Shown here piece by piece: positions 1 to 5,449 of a stretch of DNA of 7,348 bases. The notes beneath the pieces were generated by a model. That model ran no database searches, was not told the DNA's origin, and worked only from the letters and a program-made list of their open reading frames with translations. The position numbers and the translations under genes were made by a program. The stretch spans positions 1 through 7,348 of the forward strand of contig SBBH01000227.1 in the NCBI GenBank assembly GCA_005239795.1. Reading direction: 5' to 3'. Positions within the stretch are counted from its first letter, which is position 1. Each line of letters begins with the position of its first letter. The DNA is from Planctomycetales bacterium. Lineage in GTDB: Bacteria; Planctomycetota; SBBH01.

Positions 1-244
1 CGTCCCACCCGACCCCGATCGCGTCGACGTCGGCGAGGGAAAACCCCTGCGAGGCCAGGCAGTACTGCATCGCCCTTAAGGGGGGGACACGTGGGGCGTG
101 CTTGAAACGGATGAACCGCTCCTCTTCCGCGAAAGCGGCGAGCTCACCGTCCACCAGAAGCGCCGCGGCGTTGTTCCAGGAGATCGGGTGTGTGACGCCG
201 AGCACGACGAATTTTTTTTCCTTTCCCTGTTTTGCGCTCGGCAT
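1..244 (-). CDS. NodU/CmcH-family carbamoyltransferase, N-terminal part (3' end outside window)
   Basis: The first 81 codons of a leftward gene are visible, starting at an ATG at 244-242. After a basic lead (MPSAKQGKEKK) comes the N-terminal signature of the carbamoyltransferase family: VVLGVTHPISWNNAAALLVDG (residues 13-33; a nucleotide-binding strand and loop of the ASKHA fold), then AFAEEERFIRFKH (38-50), then AMQYCLASQGFSLADVDAIG. Family members move a carbamoyl group from carbamoyl phosphate, via carbamoyl-adenylate, to a hydroxyl on antibiotics, Nod factors or surface glycans. The substrate here cannot be told. SWNN replaces the commoner H-D-S before AAALL, a variant I recall in this family. 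No clear Shine-Dalgarno precedes the ATG. The C-terminal catalytic domain lies outside the window. The gene lies 76 bases downstream of the response regulator on the same strand, so co-transcription is possible but unproven. Confidence 0.85.
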   Translation of the reverse strand, partial: MPSAKQGKEKKFVVLGVTHPISWNNAAALLVDGELAAFAEEERFIRFKHAPRVPPLRAMQYCLASQGFSLADVDAIGVGWD

Positions 245-320
245 GGGCGGAATTCTACGGGGAGGGGCCCCCTAAGGGGAGACGACGATCACGAATGGGG
301 TGGATTGAATGGCGGAGGGT

Positions 321-892
321 TCACGAGCGAGCGGGAACGAGCCGGCCGATCTCGGCAAGAAGCGCGGCGGGCGGAAAGGGCTTTGGGAAGTAGGCGTCGA
401 AGCCCCGTTTGAACAGGGAGCGCGCTTCCCCTTCCTTGATGAAATCGGAGATGGCGATCGCCTTGACGTCGGAAAGTTCAGGGTCTTTTCGGAGCGCCGC
501 CAGGAATTCGCGCCCGTCGATGTCGCCCAAGAGGATGTCGAGCACCACCACATGGGGCTTGAATGCCTTGAGGGCGATCCCGGCCGCAAGCCTCGAGGCG
601 GCCGTGCGCACCTCGCAGGTTTCTTGGCGCGCCAGATACCGCTCGAGCGCCTTCAAGAGATGAGGGTCGTCGTCGACCACGAGGATACGGGTTTTGGCGG
701 AATCTAAGGCCGGCGGGACGGGGATCTTGTTTTTCCGCATGAACCGAAAAAGATCCAGGCGGTCGATCCGGAATTTTTTCCGCCGCCGGCCCGGAACTCT
801 TTCAAGGCTCTTTCGTCCGAACGGCGGTGGAGCGTCCAGATCGAGGTCTGGCACAGCGCGGCGGCTTCCTTGACGGTGAACGAGGGAGTCAT
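321..892 (-). CDS. Response regulator with N-terminal excisionase/MerR-type HTH and C-terminal receiver, frameshifted
   Basis: Two overlapping frames make one protein. From ATG 892-890 the first frame reads TVKEAAALCQTSIWTLHRR and on to KEFRAGGGK, the first half of an HTH_17/excisionase-like DNA-binding domain. At the A6 tract (plus-strand T6, 774-779) it leaves frame, and the second frame continues with KKFRIDRLDLFRFMRKNKIP, the expected second half, then a Pro-rich linker and a full receiver. One extra A gives a continuous protein of 190 residues. Receiver residues (restored numbering): acidic trio D74-D76 in ILVVDDD, phospho-acceptor D119 in VVLDILLGD, S149, and K171 in FPKPF. The start lies one base after the histidine kinase stop (TGACATG), so translational coupling is likely and no Shine-Dalgarno is visible. 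Read from the second frame's own ATG (854), the product would be a receiver with a broken HTH. Whether the slip is mutation, sequencing error or slippage is open. Confidence 0.85.
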
Positions 893-893
893 G

Positions 894-1541
894 TCAGCGG
901 CCCGCCGAGATTTTATCACGAGAGAGGGAGCCATCGGGAGGTGCCACCTGGGTCCGGGGGGGCCGCACCACGACGGTCGTGCCAGTTTCTGGTTGGCTGT
1001 CGACGGAGATCATCCCTCTATGATGTTGAATGATGCTCATGGCCGTCCAGAGCCCCAGGCCCGTGCCGGGGATGGCGCTGTGGCCGTACCCCCCTTGGTG
1101 GTGAAAAAAGGGTCGAAGAGGCGCGGAATATTTTCCGCAGGGATCTCCTGGCCTGTGTCAGCGAAGGAGATCGTCGCCCATTGTGCATCGTGCGCCAGGC
1201 GGATTGTGAGGCTCCCCCCTCCCCAATGACGTCGGCGATCGCCTGGGCCTCCCGGCGGAAGGTCGCGCGCAAGCGGTCCTCCTCGAGGCGGTTGGTATAG
1301 AAGAAGTAGGCCACTACCAAGCCGAGCATGAGCCCCAAGGGCCAGGCCACGATGGCCCGCCGTTTTTTCCACTCTTCGCGCGGCTGGCCGATCCAACAAA
1401 ACAGGAAGGGAGAGGTGATCAGGATCTCGATCGCATCCTCCACGTACCAGGTCCACCAGCTGAGGAAGACTGGGTCGGCGGCGATCTTCCCGCACATGTA
1501 AAGGGACCCTACGCCGATCGAGGCGTTCTCAAGGCGGCTCA
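894..1541 (-). pseudogene. Sensor histidine kinase remnant (MASE1/CHASE-like piece joined to partial HATPase)
   Basis: Three frames in succession carry pieces of a membrane sensor kinase. Piece 1 (about 1541-1225) resembles the end of a MASE1 sensor (SIGVGSLYMCG, SWWTWYVEDAIE, then ITSPFLFCWI), a membrane helix (AIVAWPLGLMLGLVVAYFFY), and RLEEDRLRATFRREAQAIAD, like the start of a CHASE domain. Piece 2 (about 1224-1092) is GGSLTIRLAHDAQWATISFA, then DTGQEIPAENIPRLFDPFFT: the HATPase G1 and F boxes, with Glu where the second Gly of DxGxG is expected. Piece 3 (1091-894) is GYGHSAIPGTGLGLWTAMSI and on to GTTVVV: the G2 box, ending in TGA. One added G at 1214-1219 and one at 1089-1094 rejoin the frames. 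The MASE1 N-terminus, the rest of CHASE, the HisKA phospho-acceptor His and the HATPase N box are all absent, so even with frames restored it could not work as a kinase. The ATG at 1614 in piece 1's frame lies inside the opposite-strand HDOD gene. The partner regulator follows directly. Confidence 0.8.
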
Positions 1542-1553
1542 CCCCCCCCTCCC
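1214..1553. repeat. Shared 10-bp C-tract word at both breakpoints of the kinase remnant
   Basis: The plus-strand word CCCCCCTCCC occurs at 1214-1223, where the CHASE-like piece joins the HATPase piece, and at 1544-1553, where the kinase remnant meets the HDOD fragment. The two copies are direct and 330 bases apart, bracketing the MASE1/CHASE piece. The span given covers both copies and what lies between; only the two 10-base words are repeats. Such words could guide recombination or mislead an assembler. Confidence 0.5.
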
Positions 1554-2119
1554 AGGGCGAAAAAGAGGAGGATTGGGATCTCTTCTGGAAGAACAGCATC
1601 GTCTCGGCTTGCATCTACCGATATCTGGGCATCAAGTTGCCGAACCTGGGGGAGGATCCCGAGACGCTTTTCACCATCGGCCTCCTGCGGGACATCGGCA
1701 AACTCCTACTGGACACCAAGCTCCCGGAGGAGATGGCCAAGATCCTCCAGATAGGCCAGGAGCGCAACCTCTCGTTCTGGGACGCGGAGAAGCTCGTTTT
1801 CGCGACCGACCATTTCCTGTTGGGGGCCTGGCTGATGCGCCAGTGGAACCTTCCGGAGTCGATCATTGACGGGGTGAAGGACCACCGCGTGCCGCGGGAG
1901 AAGCGCCGGCAGTTCTACGTGATGACGCAGTTCACGCGGTATCTGTGCGCGCTCAGGGGGGTGCCCGAACCCGCCGATTTTTCGAAGCCGGTTCTCACCA
2001 AGGAGATCTGGGAGACGCTCAAGATCGATCGCCAGATCTTCCCGGGGCTCCTGGCCGAGCTCAACAAGGAGGTCTCGATGGCCGACGAGCTCCTGGCCGC
2101 CGTGAAGCGCGTTGCCTAA
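1554..2119 (+). CDS. HDOD-domain protein, 5'-truncated
   Basis: This is the only supported plus-strand gene. From the junction its frame reads EKEEDWDLFWKNSIVSACIY and on through GLLRDIGKLLLDTKL, AEKLVFATDHFLLGAWLMRQW and PESIIDGVKDHRVP to a TAA at 2117-2119. FWKNSIVSA, GLLxDIGK, HFLLGAWLMRQWNLPESI and the following H are the hallmarks of the second half of an HDOD domain, a non-catalytic HD-related module used in bacterial signalling. The metal-binding His of the HD pair is Arg (LLRDIGK), fitting a non-hydrolase. The first half of the domain (the usual DPxLxxxLLxxxNS part) and any ATG are missing: the frame is open back past 1541 but turns into unrelated sequence there. A TTG at 1637 is the nearest internal start but would cut into the domain. 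It converges on mtnA with 8 bases between stops. It is probably a gene fragment. Confidence 0.8.
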
Positions 2120-2127
2120 AGCCCCCC

Positions 2128-3297
2128 TCAGCGCGCTCTGGACGTGCGCATCAGGCGCTTGATCGCCGCCGCATAGGGGGGGCGCAGGATCCCCTGGTCC
2201 GTGACGATCCCGGCGATGAGATCCGCCGGCGTCACGTCGAAGGCCGGATTGTAGACGCGGGTCCCCTCCGGAGCGATCGGGCGTCCTCCGGGGTGCGCCT
2301 GTCTGCGCCGCGCAGAGGCGTGCGGGATCGGGCGCGGCAGGCAGGTCACCTCCTCGGGGCGGCGCTGCTCGATGGGGATCGCGGCGCCTGTCGCGGCCGC
2401 GCTGTCGATCGTCGAAACCGGCGCGACGACATAGAACGGGATCCGGTGGGCCTTCGCCAGGACCGCGACCCCGTAGGTGCCGATCTTGTTGGCGGTGTCG
2501 CCGTTGGCGGCGATCCGGTCGGCTCCCACCAGCACCAGGTCGACGCGTCCCTCCCGCATCACCTGGGCGGCAGTGTTGTCGCAGATCAACGTGGCGGGGA
2601 TCCCGGCGCGGGCAAGCTCCCAGCAGGTCAGGCGCGCCCCCTGCAGGAGCGGCCGCGTCTCGTCGGCGATGACCGAGACGCGCTTCCCCTCCTCCGCGGC
2701 GCGGAACACCGCGCCCAGCGCCGTCCCGTAGTCGACGGCGGCCAGAGCCCCCGTATTGCAGTGCGTGAGGATCCGGCTGCCGTCCGAGAGGAGAGAGGCG
2801 CCGAAGGCAGCCATCCGGCGGCAGACCTGGCGGTCCTCCTCGAGGACGGCCCGCGCCTCGTTCAAGAGAGAGCCAAGGATCTGGTCCACGGGGAGCGCGC
2901 GGTGGCGCCGTGCCGCCCGGCGCATTCGGTCTAAGCCCCAGAAAAGGTTCACCGCTGTCGGCCGGGCCGAGCCAATCGCCTCCGCGACACGCGCCAGCTC
3001 CTTTTCAAAAGCCGGCCAGGTCCTCGCCTTCGTGCGCTGCAGGCCCAGCACGACCCCCAGTGCCGCCGCCGCCCCCAGGGCCGGCGCGCCGCGCACGCGC
3101 AGCCTCTGGATCGCCTCGCGCAAGGGAGGGAGCGTGCGGCACGTGATCACTTTATAGGTCCCGGGCAGGAGCGTCTGATCGATGAGCCGCACGCTCCCCG
3201 GGAGATCCCCCGCCCAGGCGATGGTGGGCTCCCACTGAAAAGAGCGTTGAGTGCCGAGTGCTGAGGGCTGAGATTCATCCTGGGCCAATCGGGGCAT
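2128..3297 (-). CDS. mtnA: S-methyl-5-thioribose-1-phosphate isomerase
   Basis: Converts methylthioribose-1-phosphate to methylthioribulose-1-phosphate in the methionine (MTA) salvage pathway, in the cytoplasm. The 389-residue protein carries the family signatures: LIDQTLLPG (39-47), RVRGAPALG (67-75), ILTHCNTGALA with the catalytic Cys at 180, ADETRPLLQGARLT (211-224), VGADRIAANGDTANKIGTY with the catalytic Asp at 260, and RVYNPAFDVTPADLIAGIVT (347-366). The Cys-Asp spacing of 80 matches the Bacillus enzyme (Cys160/Asp240). Two oddities make it somewhat longer than usual. The first 18 residues are partly encoded by a degenerate heptanucleotide repeat, and a 17-residue segment (about 322-338, RPIPHASARRRQAHPGG) interrupts the loop between PEEVT and APEG. 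The aIF2B-like eIF2B-alpha family is related, but the NPAFDVTPA end and Cys/Asp pair favour MtnA. It follows purE by 13 bases as the last gene of the run. The ribosome site is weak. Confidence 0.95.
   Translation of the reverse strand: MPRLAQDESQPSALGTQRSFQWEPTIAWAGDLPGSVRLIDQTLLPGTYKVITCRTLPPLREAIQRLRVRGAPALGAAAALGVVLGLQRTKARTWPAFEKELARVAEAIGSARPTAVNLFWGLDRMRRAARRHRALPVDQILGSLLNEARAVLEEDRQVCRRMAAFGASLLSDGSRILTHCNTGALAAVDYGTALGAVFRAAEEGKRVSVIADETRPLLQGARLTCWELARAGIPATLICDNTAAQVMREGRVDLVLVGADRIAANGDTANKIGTYGVAVLAKAHRIPFYVVAPVSTIDSAAATGAAIPIEQRRPEEVTCLPRPIPHASARRRQAHPGGRPIAPEGTRVYNPAFDVTPADLIAGIVTDQGILRPPYAAAIKRLMRTSRAR
2275..2334 (-). repeat. 9-bp direct repeats bracketing a 51-bp in-frame palindromic insert in mtnA
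   Basis: On the plus strand GATCGGGCG occurs at 2275-2283 and again at 2326-2334, exactly 51 bases (17 codons) apart. Between them lies an inverted repeat, TCTGCG (2302-2307) and CGCAGA (2311-2316) around CCG, extended outward by CGCC (2296-2299) and GGCG (2317-2320) after a two-base bulge. The segment encodes the extra basic residues RPIPHASARRRQAHPGG. Removing one repeat unit would restore a loop of about normal length for the family. The direct repeats and palindrome are seen directly; an origin by insertion or duplication is inference. Confidence 0.6.
3242..3272. repeat. Degenerate heptanucleotide tandem repeat inside the mtnA start region
   Basis: Read on the plus strand in steps of seven from 3242: GAGCGTT, GAGTGCC, GAGTGCT, GAGGGCT, then GAG. 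Four units all begin with GAG and the middle ones agree closely. The array lies within codons of about residues 9-19 of mtnA, upstream of the conserved part of the protein, so it adds a non-conserved N-terminal tail. Short heptanucleotide tandem repeats are known from other bacteria (the STRR type in cyanobacteria); likeness to those is inference. Confidence 0.6.
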
Positions 3298-3310
3298 TTT
3301 CTTTTTAGGA

Positions 3311-3808
3311 CTATTTTTTCTGCAGTTTGGCGTCCTTGGCGAGGACCCCCCGGCTCATCGCGGTGCGGTACTCGTGGAGCTTTTTGCGAAGCGACATGTC
3401 CGCGAGAGCCAAAATCTCGACCGCTAGGATCGCGGCATTCTTGGCGCCGGGCTCCCCGATTGCGACGGTGGCGACTGGGATGCCGGGAGGCATCTGGACC
3501 GTGGCGTACAGGGCGTCGGCGCCCCCGAGACTTGAGCCCGCGAGCGGCACTCCGATCACCGGAATCGGGGTATGCGCCGCCATGAAGCCTGCCAGGTGAG
3601 CCGCCCCCCCCGCCCCGGCGATGACGACGCGGATCCCCTGGGTCAAGGCGTTCTGGGCGAATTCCCGGGCGGCCTCGGGCGTCCGGTGGGCCGACAGGAT
3701 GCGCATCTCGTAGGCGACGCCGAAGGATTCAAGGATCTTCGCCCCCTCCTGCATCACCGGAAGGTCCGAGTCGCTCCCCATGACGATGGCGACCTTGGCG
3801 AGCGTCAC
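3311..3808 (-). CDS. purE: N5-carboxyaminoimidazole ribonucleotide mutase
   Basis: Cytoplasmic enzyme of de novo purine synthesis; as the class I form it turns N5-CAIR into CAIR, the substrate of PurC. At 165 residues it is of normal length for a single-domain PurE. Visible motifs are the phosphate-binding IVMGSDSDLPVM (8-19), the ILSAHRTPE loop with the conserved His at 41, VIAGAGGAAHLAGFMAAHT (62-80), VIGVPLAGSSLGGADAL, then QMPPGIPVATVAIGEPGAKN and AAILAVEILAL. The SAHRTPE and AAHT motifs and the NAAIL end fit the bacterial class I mutase rather than the class II carboxylase, although I judge class only by eye. The start is a GTG at 3808-3806, ten bases after the kinase stop; no in-frame ATG exists before the conserved first strand. 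No strong ribosome site is seen, so coupling to the upstream kinase gene is plausible. No purK is in the window. Confidence 0.95.
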   Translation of the reverse strand: MTLAKVAIVMGSDSDLPVMQEGAKILESFGVAYEMRILSAHRTPEAAREFAQNALTQGIRVVIAGAGGAAHLAGFMAAHTPIPVIGVPLAGSSLGGADALYATVQMPPGIPVATVAIGEPGAKNAAILAVEILALADMSLRKKLHEYRTAMSRGVLAKDAKLQKK

Positions 3809-3818
3809 GGCGGCGAGT

Positions 3819-5432
3819 CTACTTTTTTTTGCGGCGCTCAGAAACGCGCAATTGCGCCTCGACGTGATTGCGGGCGGCGCTTCCTTCGGGCAGGAAATCC
3901 CGCAGGCTTTCGAAAAACGAACGCACTTCCATATCGGAATGGCGCCGCGTCAAGTTCTCCCAGATCGCGGCCATTTTCCCCGGGCCGTCGCAGCGGTCAG
4001 CGAAAATCTGGCGCACCTGGCGGGCTTTTTCTCCCGCCTGTCGGCGCTGCGCCTCCGGGACCTCGCCGTCCCTCGCCAGGTGTTCCAGGCGCTCCGTCTC
4101 GGCTCGGATCACCTGGAAGGCCTGGAATGCTTGAAACGCCTCCGGATCCTTGGGGCGAAGCCACAGATGCTCATCGATGGCCGCGGCAGACTCGTCGACG
4201 ATCCGCTGGTAAAGGTCGGCCAGCACCCCGTCGACCTCCTCGCGCAGGTGTTTCCCTGCGGTGGCGGCCCGCGTCTCCGGATACCGTTGGGCGAGATCTG
4301 CCAGGGACGCGGCCGCTCGGCGCAAGGCCGCCGCGCGCGGTTCCGTCCCCGCAAGACCCCTGAATTCCCGCTTAGCGGTCTCGGCGCCGTCGAGAAGCTC
4401 CTGGGCTTCCTTTTCCCGCGCGGCGCGTTTCTCGGCGCGCACAAACCAGACCCCCCCCGCTGCCAAGAGAAGCCCGGCCGCCAGGCCCAAGGCGAGCGGC
4501 TTTTTGAAGCCCGGCAGGGCCTGGGAGATTTGCGGCGGACCGACCGGAACGGCTCCCTCCTCGGCCCACGCCTCCAGATCTTCAAGCAAGGATTTCGCGT
4601 CGGCGTAGCGTTCGGCCGGATCGATCTGGATCATCCGGCTGATGACCTGGGCGAGCCCATCGGGAACATCGGGACGGACCTTCCGGATGTCCGGACGCGG
4701 CTCGGTGAGATGTTTGGTGATGACGGCGATCGCCGACTCGGCCACAAAAGGGGGGGTCCCTGCCAGCAGATGATAAAAGGTCGCGCCCAAGGCGTAGAGG
4801 TCGCTCCGGGCGTCGACCGATTTCCCCTCCGCCTGCTCGGGCGACATGTAGTAGGGGGTTCCGACGACGGCGCCTGAAGTCAGCGACCCCCCCGACGCGA
4901 CCTGGGTTTGAGCGGCCTCGGGATCCGCGATCGACCGGGCGAGGCCCAGATCGGCGAGCTTGGCGTTCCCGGCGCGGTCGAGGAGCACGTTGTCAGGCTT
5001 CACGTCCCGATGCACGAACCCCTGCGCATGGGCATGCTCTAAGGCCCGCGCGATCTGCACCGCGACCTGACAGGCGTGCGCAACCGCCAGCGGCCCTTCG
5101 CGTTTCAAGAACTTTCCCAGGCTCTCCCCGTCGACGTACTCCATGGCGTAGTAGTAAATTCCGCCCTGCGAGCGGTGGACATCGTAGATCCGAACGATGT
5201 TGGGGTGCGACAGCTTGGCAATCGCCTTCGCCTCACGGAAGAACCGCTCGACGAAACGGCTGTCCTGCGTGAGGCGCGCCGGCAGGACTTTTAAGGCCAC
5301 GACCCGGCCGAGCGAGAGCTGCCTGGCTCTGAAAACGACTCCCATCCCCCCCTCGCCGATCTTGGCGAGGATCTCGTAGCCGCCGATACGATGGTGTTTG
5401 GGCTCCGAGGAGCCTGGTTCGGCATTAGACAT
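3819..5432 (-). CDS. Membrane Ser/Thr protein kinase (PknB-type) with non-PASTA C-terminal domain
   Basis: A 537-residue Hanks-type kinase. Catalytic parts in order: glycine loop GEGGMG (26-31), VALK with K48, helix-C Glu in FFREAKAIAKL (E67), HRDVKPDN with catalytic D143, DLG (161-163) with metal-binding D161, activation segment ending GTPYYMSPEQ (191-200), SDLYALG (D211), and Arg275 in PAERY. DLG instead of DFG is a common bacterial variant, so the kinase looks active. The activation loop holds several Ser/Thr (SGGSLTSG) that could be autophosphorylated. After a Pro-rich linker comes one membrane helix (about 312-330, KKPLALGLAAGLLLAAGGVWF) and then about 205 mostly helical, charged residues predicted outside the membrane, without PASTA, WD40 or TPR motifs that I can recognise. 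AFQAFQAFQ (432-440) comes from a short 9-base repeat. The gene starts 17 bases after the purC stop; TAAGGTGA at that stop may serve as its ribosome site. Targets are unknown. Confidence 0.93.
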   Translation of the reverse strand: MSNAEPGSSEPKHHRIGGYEILAKIGEGGMGVVFRARQLSLGRVVALKVLPARLTQDSRFVERFFREAKAIAKLSHPNIVRIYDVHRSQGGIYYYAMEYVDGESLGKFLKREGPLAVAHACQVAVQIARALEHAHAQGFVHRDVKPDNVLLDRAGNAKLADLGLARSIADPEAAQTQVASGGSLTSGAVVGTPYYMSPEQAEGKSVDARSDLYALGATFYHLLAGTPPFVAESAIAVITKHLTEPRPDIRKVRPDVPDGLAQVISRMIQIDPAERYADAKSLLEDLEAWAEEGAVPVGPPQISQALPGFKKPLALGLAAGLLLAAGGVWFVRAEKRAAREKEAQELLDGAETAKREFRGLAGTEPRAAALRRAAASLADLAQRYPETRAATAGKHLREEVDGVLADLYQRIVDESAAAIDEHLWLRPKDPEAFQAFQAFQVIRAETERLEHLARDGEVPEAQRRQAGEKARQVRQIFADRCDGPGKMAAIWENLTRRHSDMEVRSFFESLRDFLPEGSAARNHVEAQLRVSERRKKK

Positions 5433-5449
5433 GAGAGGTGCGTTTCACC

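Noticed and set aside
263..279. GC-rich palindrome (AGGGGCCCCCT, then CCCC-TAA-GGGG) between the regulator and the carbamoyltransferase, considered as a terminator
   Set aside because: Stems of only four or five bases and no T tract on either strand; such C/G runs are common in this sequence.
98..412. A plus-strand frame spanning the carbamoyltransferase start and the gap to the regulator
   Set aside because: Antisense to the carbamoyltransferase N-terminus; low-complexity Arg-rich product and no ribosome site.
1554..1614. ATG at 1614 as the real start of the histidine kinase
   Set aside because: The first two dozen residues are the antisense of conserved HDOD codons; the MASE1-like match begins only near 1541.
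2106..2137. AGCGCG / CGCGCT inverted repeat across the convergent HDOD and mtnA stops, considered as a two-way terminator
   Set aside because: A six-base stem with a 20-base loop and no T tract; it lies partly in both coding ends and could be chance.
1945..2934. A 329-codon plus-strand open frame across the HDOD end and mtnA
   Set aside because: It overlaps HDOD codons in another frame and runs antisense to mtnA motifs; its Arg/Gly-rich composition is typical of a shadow frame.
4113..4140. Nine-base repeat giving AFQAFQAFQ in the Ser/Thr kinase
   Set aside because: Three imperfect copies inside a helical region; looks like a small local duplication with no sign of function.
3780..4877. A 365-codon open frame on the plus strand opposite the Ser/Thr kinase and the start of purE
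   Set aside because: It is the antisense of strongly conserved kinase and PurE motifs; long antisense frames are expected at this G+C, and its product shows no family motif.
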